Shown one piece after another: positions 50,882 through 59,369 of a DNA stretch of 59,369 nt. The notes under the pieces were generated by a model. It was not told where the DNA came from and did no database searches. It worked only from the letters and a program-made list of their open reading frames with translations. Position 1 is the first letter of the stretch, and each line of letters begins with the position of its first letter. The DNA lies in NCBI GenBank assembly GCA_964370845.1, contig CAYJLB010000009.1, positions 1 to 59,369 on the forward strand. The letters run 5' to 3'. A program made the translations under genes and the position numbers. The DNA comes from CAYJLB01 sp964370845. Lineage in GTDB: Bacteria; Bacillota; Clostridia; Oscillospirales; Ruminococcaceae.

Positions 50882-50910
50882 TTGCAATTTGGTTTTAGAT
50901 GTGCTATAAT
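50882..50910 (+). promoter_or_regulatory. Promoter of rpmE
   Basis: TTGCAA (50882-50887), 17-bp spacer, TATAAT (50905-50910). Confidence 0.75.
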
Positions 50911-50931
50911 ATTTTATCGTAATGATTATTT

Positions 50932-50973
50932 CATAGTACTACTGTCCGAGCGTTATGGTGATGGGCTACTATG
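50932..50973 (+). promoter_or_regulatory. Structured leader of rpmE
   Basis: Perfect stem CATAGTA (50932-50938) / TACTATG (50967-50973) enclosing an internal hairpin-forming segment, inside an ~85-nt leader. Ribosomal protein leaders with such structures often mediate autoregulation, and L31 leader motifs have been described in other bacteria. Whether this is one of them I cannot tell. Confidence 0.5.
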
Positions 50974-51005
50974 TATCATAATGTTATCGGAAATGAGGTG
51001 TAAAT

Positions 51006-51209
51006 ATGAGAAAAGGTATCCATCCAAAGTATGAAGCAACTACTATTACTTGTGGTTGTGGTAACGTTATTGAAACTGCTTCAACTAAGAGCAATATTAA
51101 AGTCGAAGTTTGTTCAAAATGTCACCCATTCTTTACTGGTAAACAAAAACTTCTTGATACTGGCGGTAGAATTTCTAAATTCAAAAACCGTTATAATCTT
51201 AATAAGTAA
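51006..51209 (+). CDS. rpmE: 50S ribosomal protein L31, zinc-binding form
   Basis: 67 aa. MRKGIHPKYEATTITCGCGN and VEVCSKCHPFFTGKQK are diagnostic. The paired cysteines (CGC and CSKC) bind zinc, so this is the C+ form used under zinc sufficiency. GAAATGAGGTGTAAAT precedes the ATG. A short terminator follows. Confidence 0.97.
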   Translation: MRKGIHPKYEATTITCGCGNVIETASTKSNIKVEVCSKCHPFFTGKQKLLDTGGRISKFKNRYNLNK

Positions 51210-51216
51210 GTTGATT

Positions 51217-51246
51217 AAAGGGCTGTTATTCAGCCCTTTTAATTTT
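51217..51246 (+). terminator. Terminator of rpmE
   Basis: AAAGGGCTG (51217-51225) / CAGCCCTTT (51231-51239), then a T-rich stretch. Confidence 0.75.
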
Positions 51247-51275
51247 ACATATTATCAAGAGAAATGGATGATTTT

Positions 51276-51896
51276 ATGGCTTATAAGACGATTAAAGAGC
51301 ATATTGTGGCGGAATTTGTTGAAAAAAAATCTCGCTTTATTGGAAATATTTCCCCCGTTACCACAAATGAGGAAGCGGTGGATTTCATAAATAAAATCAA
51401 GTCGGAGCATAAAAAGGCTACACATAATGTTTATGCTTATATTTTGCGTGACGGAAACATTGTCCGTTATTCCGACGATGGCGAACCTCAAGGGACTGCG
51501 GCTATTCCTGTCCTTGAAGTTTTGCAAAAAGAGGGTTTGACCGACGTTTGTGTGGTCGCAACTCGTTATTTTGGTGGAATTATGCTTGGCGGAGGCGGTC
51601 TTGTGCGGGCATATTCACACTGCTGTGCAATTTCCGTTCATTCAGCGAAAATTATGGACATGCGTGATTGCTACTCTGTAACAGCGAAAATGGACTACAA
51701 TTTATATGGCAAAATTAACTATATTATCCCTGAATTTTCAGTAAAAATGCTAGATACTGATTTTTCTGATGAGGTTACAATGACTTTTCTTGTAAAAAGT
51801 GAAGTTTTAAATAGCCTTTGGGACAAGTTTATTGATATATCTAACGGGCAGATTTCATTGTCTAAATCAGATGAAATGACAGCGGATTTTGCTTGA
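51276..51896 (+). CDS. YigZ/IMPACT family protein (UPF0029)
   Basis: 206 aa from the ATG at 51276 (MAYKTIKEHIV, the usual family start); an in-frame ATG at 51264 is less likely. N-terminal Impact domain with DDGEPQGTAAIPVL and TRYFGGIMLGGGGLVRAYS; C-terminal DUF1949 domain from ~140. Bacterial members are linked to translation or ribosome control, but the molecular role is unclear. It lies between rpmE and dgt. Confidence 0.9.
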   Translation: MAYKTIKEHIVAEFVEKKSRFIGNISPVTTNEEAVDFINKIKSEHKKATHNVYAYILRDGNIVRYSDDGEPQGTAAIPVLEVLQKEGLTDVCVVATRYFGGIMLGGGGLVRAYSHCCAISVHSAKIMDMRDCYSVTAKMDYNLYGKINYIIPEFSVKMLDTDFSDEVTMTFLVKSEVLNSLWDKFIDISNGQISLSKSDEMTADFA

Positions 51897-52010
51897 AGTA
51901 TTGTTTAAACATACAAAAATTATTTTTTATACTATTATAAAAGAGGTTTTTACAATTTTCTCTTGTATATTATATTATGAGATATTTTTTAGAAAGGAAT
52001 ATTGATTTTT

Positions 52011-53006
52011 ATGTTGATTAGAGAAAAAATAGAAGAAAATGAAAGATTAACTTTGTCTAAATATGCGGCTTTGTCCTTAAATTCAAAAGGACGAGATAGG
52101 GCGGAAGAAAAATGCCCATTTCGCACTGAATTTCAACGGGATAGGGACAGGATTATTCACTCAAACGCATTTAGACGACTTAAACATAAAACCCAGGTTT
52201 ACTTAATCCCTTTTGGGGATCATTATAGAACAAGGCTTACTCACACCCTTGAAGTTGCGCAGATTGCACGGACAATTTCACGCTCTTTATCTTTGAACGA
52301 GGATTTGGCGGAGGCTATCGCTTTAGGGCATGACCTTGGGCACACTCCTTTTGGACACGCGGGTGAGGACGCATTAAATCGCATTTCTACTTGCGGTTTT
52401 AAGCATTATGAACAAAGTTTAAAAGTAGTTGAATACATTGAAAAAAATGGCAAAGGACTAAACCTTTCTTTTGAGGTTAAAGAGGGGATTTTGTCACATA
52501 CTAACAAAGTCGCTTCTACTTTGGAAGGGTATATTGTTAGACTTGCTGATAGAATTGCTTATATAAACCACGATATTGAGGACTCGATTATGGCGAAAAT
52601 TATCACCGAAGAAATGTTGCCAAAAGAGTGCACAGAGGTTTTGGGAACTTCAAAAACTGCCCGAATAACCACAATGGTTTCTTCTATTATAAATAATAGC
52701 GGTGAAACTATTCAAGCCCAAAAGCATATTATGGAGGCGCAGGACAAGCTTCATAAATGGATGTTCGACAACGTTTATAAAAATCCTCTCGCAAAATCTG
52801 AGGAGAAAAAGGCTAAGGTTTTGGTAGAAAGTTTGTACGAATATTTTATGAAAAAACCTGAGGAATTGCCAAAAGATTATGCTGGAACAATGGAAAAATT
52901 TGGAATTGAGCGTGGTGTAATTGATTACATTGCAGGAATGACCGACAGTTATGCAATTCGTATTTTCCAAAGTATTTTTATCCCAAAAGGCTGGGACAAA
53001 CTGTAG
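52011..53006 (+). CDS. dGTP triphosphohydrolase-like HD-domain protein
   Basis: 331 aa from the ATG at 52011, 12 nt after AGAAAGGA. The HD metal motif is complete: RLTHTLEVAQIART, then ALGHDLGHTPFGHAGE, and RLADRIAYINHD. The N-terminal FRTEFQRDRDRIIHSNAFRRLKHKTQV block is typical of Dgt-like proteins. The family hydrolyses dNTPs to deoxynucleoside and triphosphate. In many Firmicutes a dgt-like gene precedes dnaG and rpoD, as here (35 bp before dnaG). Confidence 0.92.
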   Translation: MLIREKIEENERLTLSKYAALSLNSKGRDRAEEKCPFRTEFQRDRDRIIHSNAFRRLKHKTQVYLIPFGDHYRTRLTHTLEVAQIARTISRSLSLNEDLAEAIALGHDLGHTPFGHAGEDALNRISTCGFKHYEQSLKVVEYIEKNGKGLNLSFEVKEGILSHTNKVASTLEGYIVRLADRIAYINHDIEDSIMAKIITEEMLPKECTEVLGTSKTARITTMVSSIINNSGETIQAQKHIMEAQDKLHKWMFDNVYKNPLAKSEEKKAKVLVESLYEYFMKKPEELPKDYAGTMEKFGIERGVIDYIAGMTDSYAIRIFQSIFIPKGWDKL

Positions 53007-53041
53007 ATTTACTATCACTTTTTGGAAGGAATGATTAATTT

Positions 53042-54811
53042 ATGGCTTTTTCGGAAGATTTTCTTTATTCCTTAAAACAAGCTAATAATATTGACTCCGT
53101 TTTTTCCTCTTATGTGGACTTAAAACGGCGGGGGCATACTTTGGTTTGTCGCTGTCCTTTTCATTCGGAGAAAACTCCATCTTGCACAATTTATCCCGAC
53201 GGGCAAAATTTTTACTGTTTTGGCTGTCACGCAGGTGGTGACGTTATCACATTTATTATGCGGATTGAGAATTTGTCCTATCCAGAAGCGGTGCAATTTC
53301 TTGCGGAAAGGGCGGGAATTCCTGTCCCTGAGGACGATAATTTCAAAAAAGACAACACCGCACACATTAAGAAAAAAGTTTATGAAATCAATAGGGCAGC
53401 GGCTAGGCATTTTTACTCAAACCTTAAAACTGAGGGGGGAAAAGTCGCCTTAGCTTACCTTTTAAATAGGGGCTTAACTGTTGAAACTATAAAAAAATAT
53501 GGCATTGGATATGCTGAAAATAGCTGGGGAGATATGCGAACTTTCCTTTTGAGTGAGGGATTTTCTGAGAGCGACATTGTCCTTTCTGGAGTTTGCGGAA
53601 AAGGGCGAAATGACAGGGTTTATGACCTTTTTCGACATCGTGTAATGTTCCCAATAATCGACTTGCGTGGGAATGTTATTGCCTTTGGAGGGCGAAAGCT
53701 TGAAGGTTCGGACGAGAGCGCACCTAAGTATGTGAACTCATCTGATACGCCAGTTTTCAAGAAAAGTCGTAACCTTTTTTCCCTTAATTATGCGAAAAAT
53801 CATATAAAAGATACTCTGCTTTTGGCGGAGGGTTATATGGACGTAATCGCTATAAATCAGGCTGGTTTTGAGAATGTTGTTGCCACTTTGGGGACAGCTT
53901 TAACACCTGAACAAGCACGGTTAATGGCGAGTTATGCGAAAAAAGTTGTAATTGCTTATGACTCGGACGAGGCAGGGCAAAAGGCAACACACAAGGCGAT
54001 TTCCCTACTTAGTGAGGCGGGAGTGGAAACTCGTGTCCTTAAAATGGAGGGGGCAAAGGACCCTGATGAATATATACAAAAGTTTGGAGCTTTGCGGTTT
54101 AAAATGCTCATAGATAACTCTTATGGAGCGATAAATTTTGAACTTTTAAAGTGCAAAAGCGACCTTGATATACAAACGGACACTGGGCGGGTGGAATACT
54201 TAAAACGTGCCATTGTTGTCCTTGCAAACATTGTAAATTTGATTGAGCGTGAGGTTTATATTTCCAAAGTTTCCTCGGAAATAACTGTTTCAAAAGAGGT
54301 TATTACTGCGGAGGTTGAAGCCTTAATCCGAAAAAATAAAAAGACAACTGAAAAGAAAGAATGGCGAGCTATTACAAACAATATTTTGCCACGAAATGAT
54401 GAAATTAATCCTGAAGCGGTGAAATTTCCCAAAGAATCACGGGTGGAAAAAAGCATTTTGTCGTACATTTTCGCAAACCCTGAGGAAATGAAAAATGTTG
54501 CACAAAACTTGACTGAAAAGGATTTTGTAACCTCTTTTCATAGGAGAATTTACGCATTTTGTTTAAGTTTAGCAGAAAATGAGCGTGGATTTGACCTTTC
54601 TTATTTCAATGGGGAATTTTCTCACCTTGAAATGGGCAAGATAAGCGAAATAGCGGTAAAAGCTAAGGAATTCCCAGTAAGTTATGATAATTTTCAAGAC
54701 CTTGTAAATACTTTGCTTGGTCGAGATGATGTTGAAAGCAAAAAGGGTGAGGATTTGAGCGATGATGAGTTGCGAGATTTTCTATCCTCTTTAAAGAATA
54801 AAAAAAGCTAA
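53042..54811 (+). CDS. dnaG: DNA primase
   Basis: 589 aa. N-terminal CHC2 zinc finger (CRCPFHSEKTPSC...FYCFGCHAGGD). The central TOPRIM domain has LLLAEGYMDVIAINQAG (catalytic Glu) and VIAYDSDEAGQKA. The C-terminal ~150 residues are a helicase-binding domain. It makes RNA primers for the lagging strand. It lies in the macromolecular-synthesis cluster dgt-dnaG-rpoD with a 25-bp gap to rpoD. GGAAGGAATGATTAATTT precedes the ATG. Confidence 0.97.
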   Translation: MAFSEDFLYSLKQANNIDSVFSSYVDLKRRGHTLVCRCPFHSEKTPSCTIYPDGQNFYCFGCHAGGDVITFIMRIENLSYPEAVQFLAERAGIPVPEDDNFKKDNTAHIKKKVYEINRAAARHFYSNLKTEGGKVALAYLLNRGLTVETIKKYGIGYAENSWGDMRTFLLSEGFSESDIVLSGVCGKGRNDRVYDLFRHRVMFPIIDLRGNVIAFGGRKLEGSDESAPKYVNSSDTPVFKKSRNLFSLNYAKNHIKDTLLLAEGYMDVIAINQAGFENVVATLGTALTPEQARLMASYAKKVVIAYDSDEAGQKATHKAISLLSEAGVETRVLKMEGAKDPDEYIQKFGALRFKMLIDNSYGAINFELLKCKSDLDIQTDTGRVEYLKRAIVVLANIVNLIEREVYISKVSSEITVSKEVITAEVEALIRKNKKTTEKKEWRAITNNILPRNDEINPEAVKFPKESRVEKSILSYIFANPEEMKNVAQNLTEKDFVTSFHRRIYAFCLSLAENERGFDLSYFNGEFSHLEMGKISEIAVKAKEFPVSYDNFQDLVNTLLGRDDVESKKGEDLSDDELRDFLSSLKNKKS

Positions 54812-54836
54812 TTTAATATAAAAGGAATGATTTTTA

Positions 54837-55928
54837 ATGAGCGAGAAAAAAGAATACTCTATGGAAAAACTGTTGGAACAAGGTAAATTAACCGGAACTC
54901 TTACAGCAAAGGAAATTTCCGAAACACTAGAAGCTACTGACTATGACGTTGAGCAGTTGGACTCATTTTATGACAGTTGTGCCCAATTTAATATCAAAAT
55001 TATTGATGATATTGTGGACGAAACTGAGCTTGTATTGCTTGAACCACCAGTGATTGAGGAAGATATGTCCCTTTCAACTGACGGAGTTGCAATTGATGAC
55101 CCTGTAAAAATTTATTTAAAAGAAATTGGTCGAGTGCCGTTACTTTTGGCTGACGATGAAATTAAATTGGCGGAAGCAATGTCTTCTGAAGACCCAAAAG
55201 TTGCTTCAAATGCAAGAAAAAAATTGGCGGAAGCAAACCTTAGACTTGTAGTTTCTATCGCAAAAAGATATGTTGGTAGAGGTATGACTTTCCTTGATTT
55301 AATTCAAGAGGGAAATCTAGGGCTTATTAAAGCTGTTGAAAAATTTGACCACACTAAAGGGTTTAAGTTCTCAACTTATGCAACTTGGTGGATTAGACAA
55401 GCTATCACACGTTCAATCGCTGACCAAGCTAGAACTATCCGTATCCCTGTGCATATGGTGGAAACTATCACTAAAGTTAAGAAAATTACTAGCCAACTTT
55501 TACACAAAAATGGACATGACCCAAGTGCTGATGAAATCGCTGCTGAACTTGAAATGCCTGTAGAAAAAGTAAGGGAAATTATGCGAATTGCACAAGACCC
55601 TGTTTCCCTTGAAACACCTATTGGTGAGGAAGAAGACAGCCATTTAGGCGACTTTATCCCTGATGAAGACGCACCTGCACCTGCTGAAGCTGCATCATTA
55701 ATTTTGTTAAAAGAGCAAATTAATCAAGTTCTTGGAACTTTAACAGAACGTGAAGAAAAGGTTTTAAGACTTCGTTTTGGACTTGAAGACGGACGTTCAC
55801 GCACTCTTGAAGAAGTTGGAAGACAGTTCAAAGTAACTCGTGAGAGAATTAGACAAATCGAAGCTAAGGCTTTGAGAAAGTTACGTCACCCTAATAGAAG
55901 TAACAAAGTCAAAGATTATCTTGATTAA
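54837..55928 (+). CDS. rpoD: RNA polymerase primary sigma factor (sigma-70/SigA)
   Basis: 363 aa, the compact Firmicute length. Regions: 1.1-like N-terminus, 1.2 (DDPVKIYLKEIGRVPLL), 2 (FLDLIQEGNLGLIKAVEKFD and FSTYATWWIRQAITR), 3, and 4.2 helix-turn-helix (RTLEEVGRQFKVTRERIRQI). It should recognise the TTGACA/TATAAT promoters listed throughout this annotation. It directly follows dnaG. Confidence 0.97.
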   Translation: MSEKKEYSMEKLLEQGKLTGTLTAKEISETLEATDYDVEQLDSFYDSCAQFNIKIIDDIVDETELVLLEPPVIEEDMSLSTDGVAIDDPVKIYLKEIGRVPLLLADDEIKLAEAMSSEDPKVASNARKKLAEANLRLVVSIAKRYVGRGMTFLDLIQEGNLGLIKAVEKFDHTKGFKFSTYATWWIRQAITRSIADQARTIRIPVHMVETITKVKKITSQLLHKNGHDPSADEIAAELEMPVEKVREIMRIAQDPVSLETPIGEEEDSHLGDFIPDEDAPAPAEAASLILLKEQINQVLGTLTEREEKVLRLRFGLEDGRSRTLEEVGRQFKVTRERIRQIEAKALRKLRHPNRSNKVKDYLD

Positions 55929-55982
55929 AAACTAAATTTTAAATTTAATATTAAAATTACAGGAAAGGAATGGTAATTTTTT

Positions 55983-56384
55983 ATGCGACATATTACCCTT
56001 GAATGTGATTATGCAATAAGAATTGTTGATTTTTTGTCGAAATCTAACAAAAGGCTTGATGCAAAATCCATATCTGAAAGCACTTCTGTTACTTTGAGAT
56101 TTTGCCTTAAAATAATGAGAAAATTAGTAGCACACGGAATAGTTAAGTCTTTTAAGGGAACTTATGGAGGTTATGAGCTTGCTCGCCCTCCTGTAGAAAT
56201 TACTTTAAAAGATGTCATGGAAGCTGTGGACGGAGTTTATATGATGAATAGGTGCTTGTCCGCGGAATATTGCTGTGAAATTGAGGTTTCGGGGGATTGC
56301 AGATACAAAGTTGCTTATCGAGAAATTTCCGATAAAGTAGAAAAAATGCTTGCCGAATACAATTTTGAAGACAGCTTTAAATAA
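55983..56384 (+). CDS. Rrf2-family transcriptional regulator
   Basis: 133 aa. Winged helix at ~10-65 (YAIRIVDFLSK, SVTLRFCLKIMRKLVAHGIV, GTYGGYELARPP), then a Cys-containing loop CLSAEYCCEIEVSGDC that could hold an iron-sulfur cluster, and a C-terminal dimerisation helix. The family senses Fe-S status, nitric oxide or cysteine. It lies between rpoD and glnS with ~55-bp gaps; no obvious target genes adjoin. GGAAAGGAATGGTAATTTTTT precedes the ATG (site at 55961-55968). Confidence 0.87.
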   Translation: MRHITLECDYAIRIVDFLSKSNKRLDAKSISESTSVTLRFCLKIMRKLVAHGIVKSFKGTYGGYELARPPVEITLKDVMEAVDGVYMMNRCLSAEYCCEIEVSGDCRYKVAYREISDKVEKMLAEYNFEDSFK

Positions 56385-56447
56385 AAAAACTAATAGATAA
56401 ATATTTTACTACATAAATTTTTCTAGCAAGAAAGGACTATTTTTACA

Positions 56448-58100
56448 ATGGAAATTAAGTCAAATTTTTTACACGATATTGTTGATGCTGACCTTGCGAG
56501 TGGGGCAGAAACTAGCATTCACACACGTTTTCCCCCCGAACCAAACGGATATTTGCACATCGGCTCCGCTAAGGCAATCTATATAAATTGGAGCATTGCA
56601 AAAAAATATAACGGGAAATTTAACCTGCGTTATGACGATACAAACCCTGTTAAAGAGGACGACGAGTACGTTCGTGCTATTGAACAGGATTTGGAGTGGC
56701 TTGTTGGTGAAAAACCAAGCGGAGGAATTTTCTACGGTTCTGATTATTTCGACACTTGTTACAACCTAGCAGTAGATTTAATTAAAGAGGGAAAAGCCTT
56801 TGTTTGCGACCTTAATCAAGAGGAAATGCGTGAGTATAGAGGAACTTTAACCGCTGCTGGAAAAGAAAGTCCTTATAAAAATCGTTCAGTAGAGGAAAAT
56901 CTTGACCTATTTGAAAGAATGAAAAATGGGGAATTCCCTGAGGGAAGCAAGACTTTGCGTGCGAAAATCGATATGACTTCTTCAAATATGAATATGCGTG
57001 ACCCTGTAATTTACCGAATTGTTTACGCTCATCACCACCGTCAAGGGGATAAGTGGTGCATTTATCCAATGTACGACTTTGCGCACACTATCCAAGACGC
57101 TGTTGAGGGGGTAACTCATTCCCTTTGTTCAATGGAATTTTTGAACCATAGACCGCTTTATGACTGGGTTGCTGACAACTGTAATCTTCCTTGTAGACCG
57201 CATCAATACGAGTTTGCAAGGCTAAATATGACCCACACTGTAATGAGTAAACGTTACCTTCGTGAGCTTGTTGAAACGGGTAGAGTAGAAGGGTGGCACG
57301 ACCCTAGAATGCCGACTTTAGGCGGACTTAGAAGACGTGGTTACACTCCGGAATCTATCCTTGAATTTGTGGATAGAGCGGGAATTTCTAAGGCTGTTTC
57401 CGTTGTGGATATTCGCCTTTTGGAGCATTGTATTCGTGAGGAATTGAACGAAACTGCTGTTCGTAGAGTTGCAGTTTTAGATCCTATTAAAGTTACAATA
57501 AAAAATTATCCCGAGGGAAAAACTGAAACTTTCGCTTTGCCAAACAACCCTCAAAACCCAGAAGCGGGAACTCGTGAAGTTGCTTTTTCAAGAGAAATTT
57601 ATATTGATAGAGCGGATTTTGCGGAAGTTCCACCACCAAAGTATCAACGTTTAAAAGTTGATAATGAAGTGCGTTTAATGGGTTCATATATCATTAAACT
57701 TGACGAAATGGTTAAGGACGATGAGGGGAATTTGCTTGAATTAATTTGTACCGCTGACCTTGAAACAAGCAACAAAATGCCTGCTGACGGGAGAAAAATT
57801 AAGGGTACAATTCATTGGGTTTGTGCTGAAAATTGCCTTGACGCAAAGGTTTATGAGTACGATTATTTGTTTAATATTGAGAACGTTGCGGACGTTCCTG
57901 AAGATGCAAATTATCTTGATTATTTCAATGAAAATTCACTTAAAGTTTTTGAAAATGCAAAACTTGAAGCTGCAACAAAAGATGACCCAGCGGGGACAAG
58001 AATGCAGTTTGTGAGAATGGGATACTTCATCAAAGATAACGATGGAAGATTTAACAAAACTGTTTCATTAAAAGATAATTTTTCAAAAAATTTGAAATAA
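56448..58100 (+). CDS. glnS: Glutaminyl-tRNA synthetase
   Basis: 550 aa, full length. Class I signatures: FPPEPNGYLHIGSAKAI (HIGH type) and HTVMSKRYL (KMSKS type), plus the GlnRS-typical LRYDDTNP and the C-terminal anticodon-binding beta-barrels. It charges tRNA-Gln directly, so this organism need not rely solely on the GatCAB amidation route common in Firmicutes. It ends at a strong terminator. Confidence 0.96.
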   Translation: MEIKSNFLHDIVDADLASGAETSIHTRFPPEPNGYLHIGSAKAIYINWSIAKKYNGKFNLRYDDTNPVKEDDEYVRAIEQDLEWLVGEKPSGGIFYGSDYFDTCYNLAVDLIKEGKAFVCDLNQEEMREYRGTLTAAGKESPYKNRSVEENLDLFERMKNGEFPEGSKTLRAKIDMTSSNMNMRDPVIYRIVYAHHHRQGDKWCIYPMYDFAHTIQDAVEGVTHSLCSMEFLNHRPLYDWVADNCNLPCRPHQYEFARLNMTHTVMSKRYLRELVETGRVEGWHDPRMPTLGGLRRRGYTPESILEFVDRAGISKAVSVVDIRLLEHCIREELNETAVRRVAVLDPIKVTIKNYPEGKTETFALPNNPQNPEAGTREVAFSREIYIDRADFAEVPPPKYQRLKVDNEVRLMGSYIIKLDEMVKDDEGNLLELICTADLETSNKMPADGRKIKGTIHWVCAENCLDAKVYEYDYLFNIENVADVPEDANYLDYFNENSLKVFENAKLEAATKDDPAGTRMQFVRMGYFIKDNDGRFNKTVSLKDNFSKNLK

Positions 58101-58103
58101 AAT

Positions 58104-58142
58104 AAAAAAGTTATGACGAAAATAAATCGTCATAACTTTTTT
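58104..58142. terminator. Bidirectional terminator after glnS
   Basis: Perfect 16-bp stem AAAAAAGTTATGACGA (58104-58119) / TCGTCATAACTTTTTT (58127-58142). It can also end the leftward zinc-ribbon gene. Confidence 0.9.
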
Positions 58143-58185
58143 ACATTTAATAAATAGAGTTTTTTGCTTAGTCACACCCTCTTTG

Positions 58186-58443
58186 CTATAATAAATTCAA
58201 CATCAATAAAGCATAAATCAAGCCACCAAGGACAATACTTCCCAAAAGCAAAAGGATAAAAAACAGATTTTTTCCTTTTTTGGGAGAACTCACTTTATTA
58301 CTAAAAGAGAGTTTTTCTTCTTCCGACATTGTTTTAAGCAAATTATATTCAGTTTCCAATAATTCAGAAATTTCAGTTCCACAATTAGAACAATTTTTTA
58401 TTGAATTATCAACTTTTTCCCCACAATTTTGACAAATAATCAT
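58186..58443 (-). CDS. Small zinc-ribbon membrane protein
   Basis: 85 aa. N-terminal zinc ribbon (CQNCGEKVDNSIKNCSNCG, two CxxC pairs), a charged middle, and one C-terminal transmembrane helix (~60-82, LFFILLLLGSIVLGGLIYAL). Such tail-anchored zinc-ribbon proteins are common in Firmicutes and have no fixed function. The ATG follows an A/T-rich leader with AAGGGGATTTTT as ribosome site. Confidence 0.8.
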   Translation of the reverse strand: MIICQNCGEKVDNSIKNCSNCGTEISELLETEYNLLKTMSEEEKLSFSNKVSSPKKGKNLFFILLLLGSIVLGGLIYALLMLNLL

Positions 58444-58561
58444 AAAAATCCCCTTATTTCAAATAAACAAATGCTTATAAATTTATTTTAGCATAAAGAA
58501 ATTTTTTGCACATCAAGTAAAACTATGAGAAAAAATATTTATTTTTAAGAATTTGAGCTGA

Positions 58562-59212
58562 TTACTCGTCAAAATCAAAAGAACTATCAGCGATAATAAA
58601 CTGCTTTGAAGAAACGTCAGAAACTAATTGCAACATATTTTCATAGCCAGTTTTGTATTTTAAATTTCGTATATGAGTGTCCAAAGTTGGCGGTTTTATT
58701 CCAAGTTCTTCACAAATTTCGACATTAGAAAAGCCATTAACCTTGCACTTTAAAACCCGTAATTCTTGCTTTGTGAAGTCGGTGCTTTTCGCCCGTCCAA
58801 TTGTGATAACTGGAGTGTTTTGGGGGTAAATTTTCTCGCCAGCAATAATTTTATCCATTAAAAAAAGCAAGTCACCCTCGGAATAATCCTTGTACCAAAA
58901 ACCTTCACACCCTATTTTTTTTGCAGTTTCAATATGATTTTGTTGTAAAGAAAAGGTTAAAATAATTATTTTTATATTAGGGTAGGAATGTCTAACTTTT
59001 TTCGCAGTATTAAGCCCGTTTTCCTTGCCATTTGTATGTATATCAAGGAGAATTAAGTCAATTTTTTCTTTAGTTTGAGATAAAAAAAGTTGCAAATCGT
59101 CAGCATCTTTTAACTTTCCAACCAAATTAAACCTATCGCTTCCACGAAAAATTGCAAATTCCATAAAATTTTGGGAACTATTTAGATCATCAACAATTAA
59201 AACATTATGCAT
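58562..59212 (-). CDS. Two-component response regulator, NarL/LuxR type
   Basis: 216 aa. The receiver domain (~1-122) has the acidic pair Asp8-Asp9, phospho-acceptor Asp57 (ILLDIH), Thr86 and Lys108 (WYKDYS). The LuxR-type helix-turn-helix (~146-205) includes FTKQELRVLKCKVNGFSNVEICEELGI in outline. No histidine kinase is visible in the window; its partner may lie to the right. GTAAGGAATTGATGTTTTT precedes the ATG and its promoter is at 59253-59281. Confidence 0.9.
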   Translation of the reverse strand: MHNVLIVDDLNSSQNFMEFAIFRGSDRFNLVGKLKDADDLQLFLSQTKEKIDLILLDIHTNGKENGLNTAKKVRHSYPNIKIIILTFSLQQNHIETAKKIGCEGFWYKDYSEGDLLFLMDKIIAGEKIYPQNTPVITIGRAKSTDFTKQELRVLKCKVNGFSNVEICEELGIKPPTLDTHIRNLKYKTGYENMLQLVSDVSSKQFIIADSSFDFDE

Positions 59213-59252
59213 AAAAACATCAATTCCTTACACAAATTTTTTCCTTTTCTTT

Positions 59253-59281
59253 ATAATATCATATTTTTATTTTTTGTGCAA
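59253..59281 (-). promoter_or_regulatory. Promoter of the response regulator
   Basis: On the minus strand: TTGCAC (59276-59281), 17-bp spacer, TATTAT (59253-59258). Confidence 0.6.
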
Positions 59282-59297
59282 GTTTAATATTTGTCTA

Positions 59298-59326
59298 TTG
59301 ACTAAAACACTGTAAAATGTTATAAT
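59298..59326 (+). promoter_or_regulatory. Divergent promoter for a gene beyond the right edge
   Basis: TTGACT (59298-59303), 17-bp spacer, TATAAT (59321-59326). GAGAGGTAGG at the window end looks like the ribosome site of a rightward gene starting just outside. Confidence 0.7.
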
Positions 59327-59369
59327 ATAAAAGTGCGTATTTCCTTTTTATTTTAATTGAGAGGTAGGT

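Overview
The window looks like a draft-assembled chromosome segment of an AT-rich, low-GC Gram-positive bacterium of the class Clostridia. The evidence is the SCIFF precursor with its radical SAM maturase (a near-universal clostridial marker), the YajC/TIGR04086/SCIFF neighbourhood, the dgt-dnaG-rpoD cluster, and many housekeeping-type promoters (TTGACA-like -35 and TATAAT-like -10 boxes, nearly always 17 bp apart). Ribosome binding sites of the form AGAAAGGA with an unusually long 9-15 nt spacer recur at many starts. Two runs of exactly 100 N (3702-3801 and 18429-18528) are scaffold gaps, both inside copies of the same repeat. The species cannot be named from the sequence.

Layout. 1-4.4 kb: edge of a leftward gene, tRNA-Ser(GGA), an exonuclease with a BRCT domain, a B12-binding radical SAM protein, then a 129-bp tandem repeat array. 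4.4-8.9 kb (leftward): secA, a DUF1015 gene and a ComFB-domain gene. 9-11.4 kb: membrane EAL phosphodiesterase. 11.4-15.6 kb: MarR-type regulator plus a heterodimeric ABC exporter under a five-site operator. 15.6-18.4 kb (leftward): YtrA-type GntR regulator, ABC ATPase and membrane protein. 18.5-25.7 kb: ilvB-ilvN-ilvC, a repeat-rich gap, a DMT transporter, a frameshifted REP-associated transposase and ilvD (branched-chain amino acid synthesis). 25.9-30 kb: a giant FIST-EAL-Cache-GGDEF protein. 30.3-45.1 kb: a TauE-type transporter and then a large accessory metabolic locus. 45.2-48 kb: a flavin disulfide oxidoreductase and a KDG-kinase-like sugar kinase. 48-50.7 kb (leftward): ranthipeptide (SCIFF) genes, TIGR04086 protein, yajC. 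50.9-58.1 kb: rpmE, YigZ, dgt, dnaG, rpoD, an Rrf2 regulator and glnS. 58.2 kb to the end: zinc-ribbon membrane protein and a LuxR-type response regulator, both leftward.

The most unusual part is 31.3-45.1 kb. A GntR/UTRA regulator, a beta-hydroxyacid dehydrogenase and a LarA-like (lactate-racemase family) protein are followed by a second unit: fucose-isomerase-like enzyme, a GntR/UTRA regulator fused in one frame to a ketose 3-epimerase, nucleoside-hydrolase-like protein, NhaC-type antiporter, cysteine-motif protein, iron alcohol dehydrogenase, a dihydroxyacetone-kinase fusion in DhaL-DhaK order, and a class II aldolase. Together they read as isomerise, epimerise, phosphorylate, cleave and reduce: a ketose-phosphate pathway whose substrate I cannot identify.

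A second theme is repetitive, structure-forming DNA. There are GTAGGG-headed REP-like hairpins (two of them inside the REP-transposase gene), a two-copy multi-hairpin element with compensatory changes (about 4.09-4.36 and 22.18-22.46 kb), and a three-copy leader structure directly upstream of ilvN, the dehydrogenase and the LarA-like gene.
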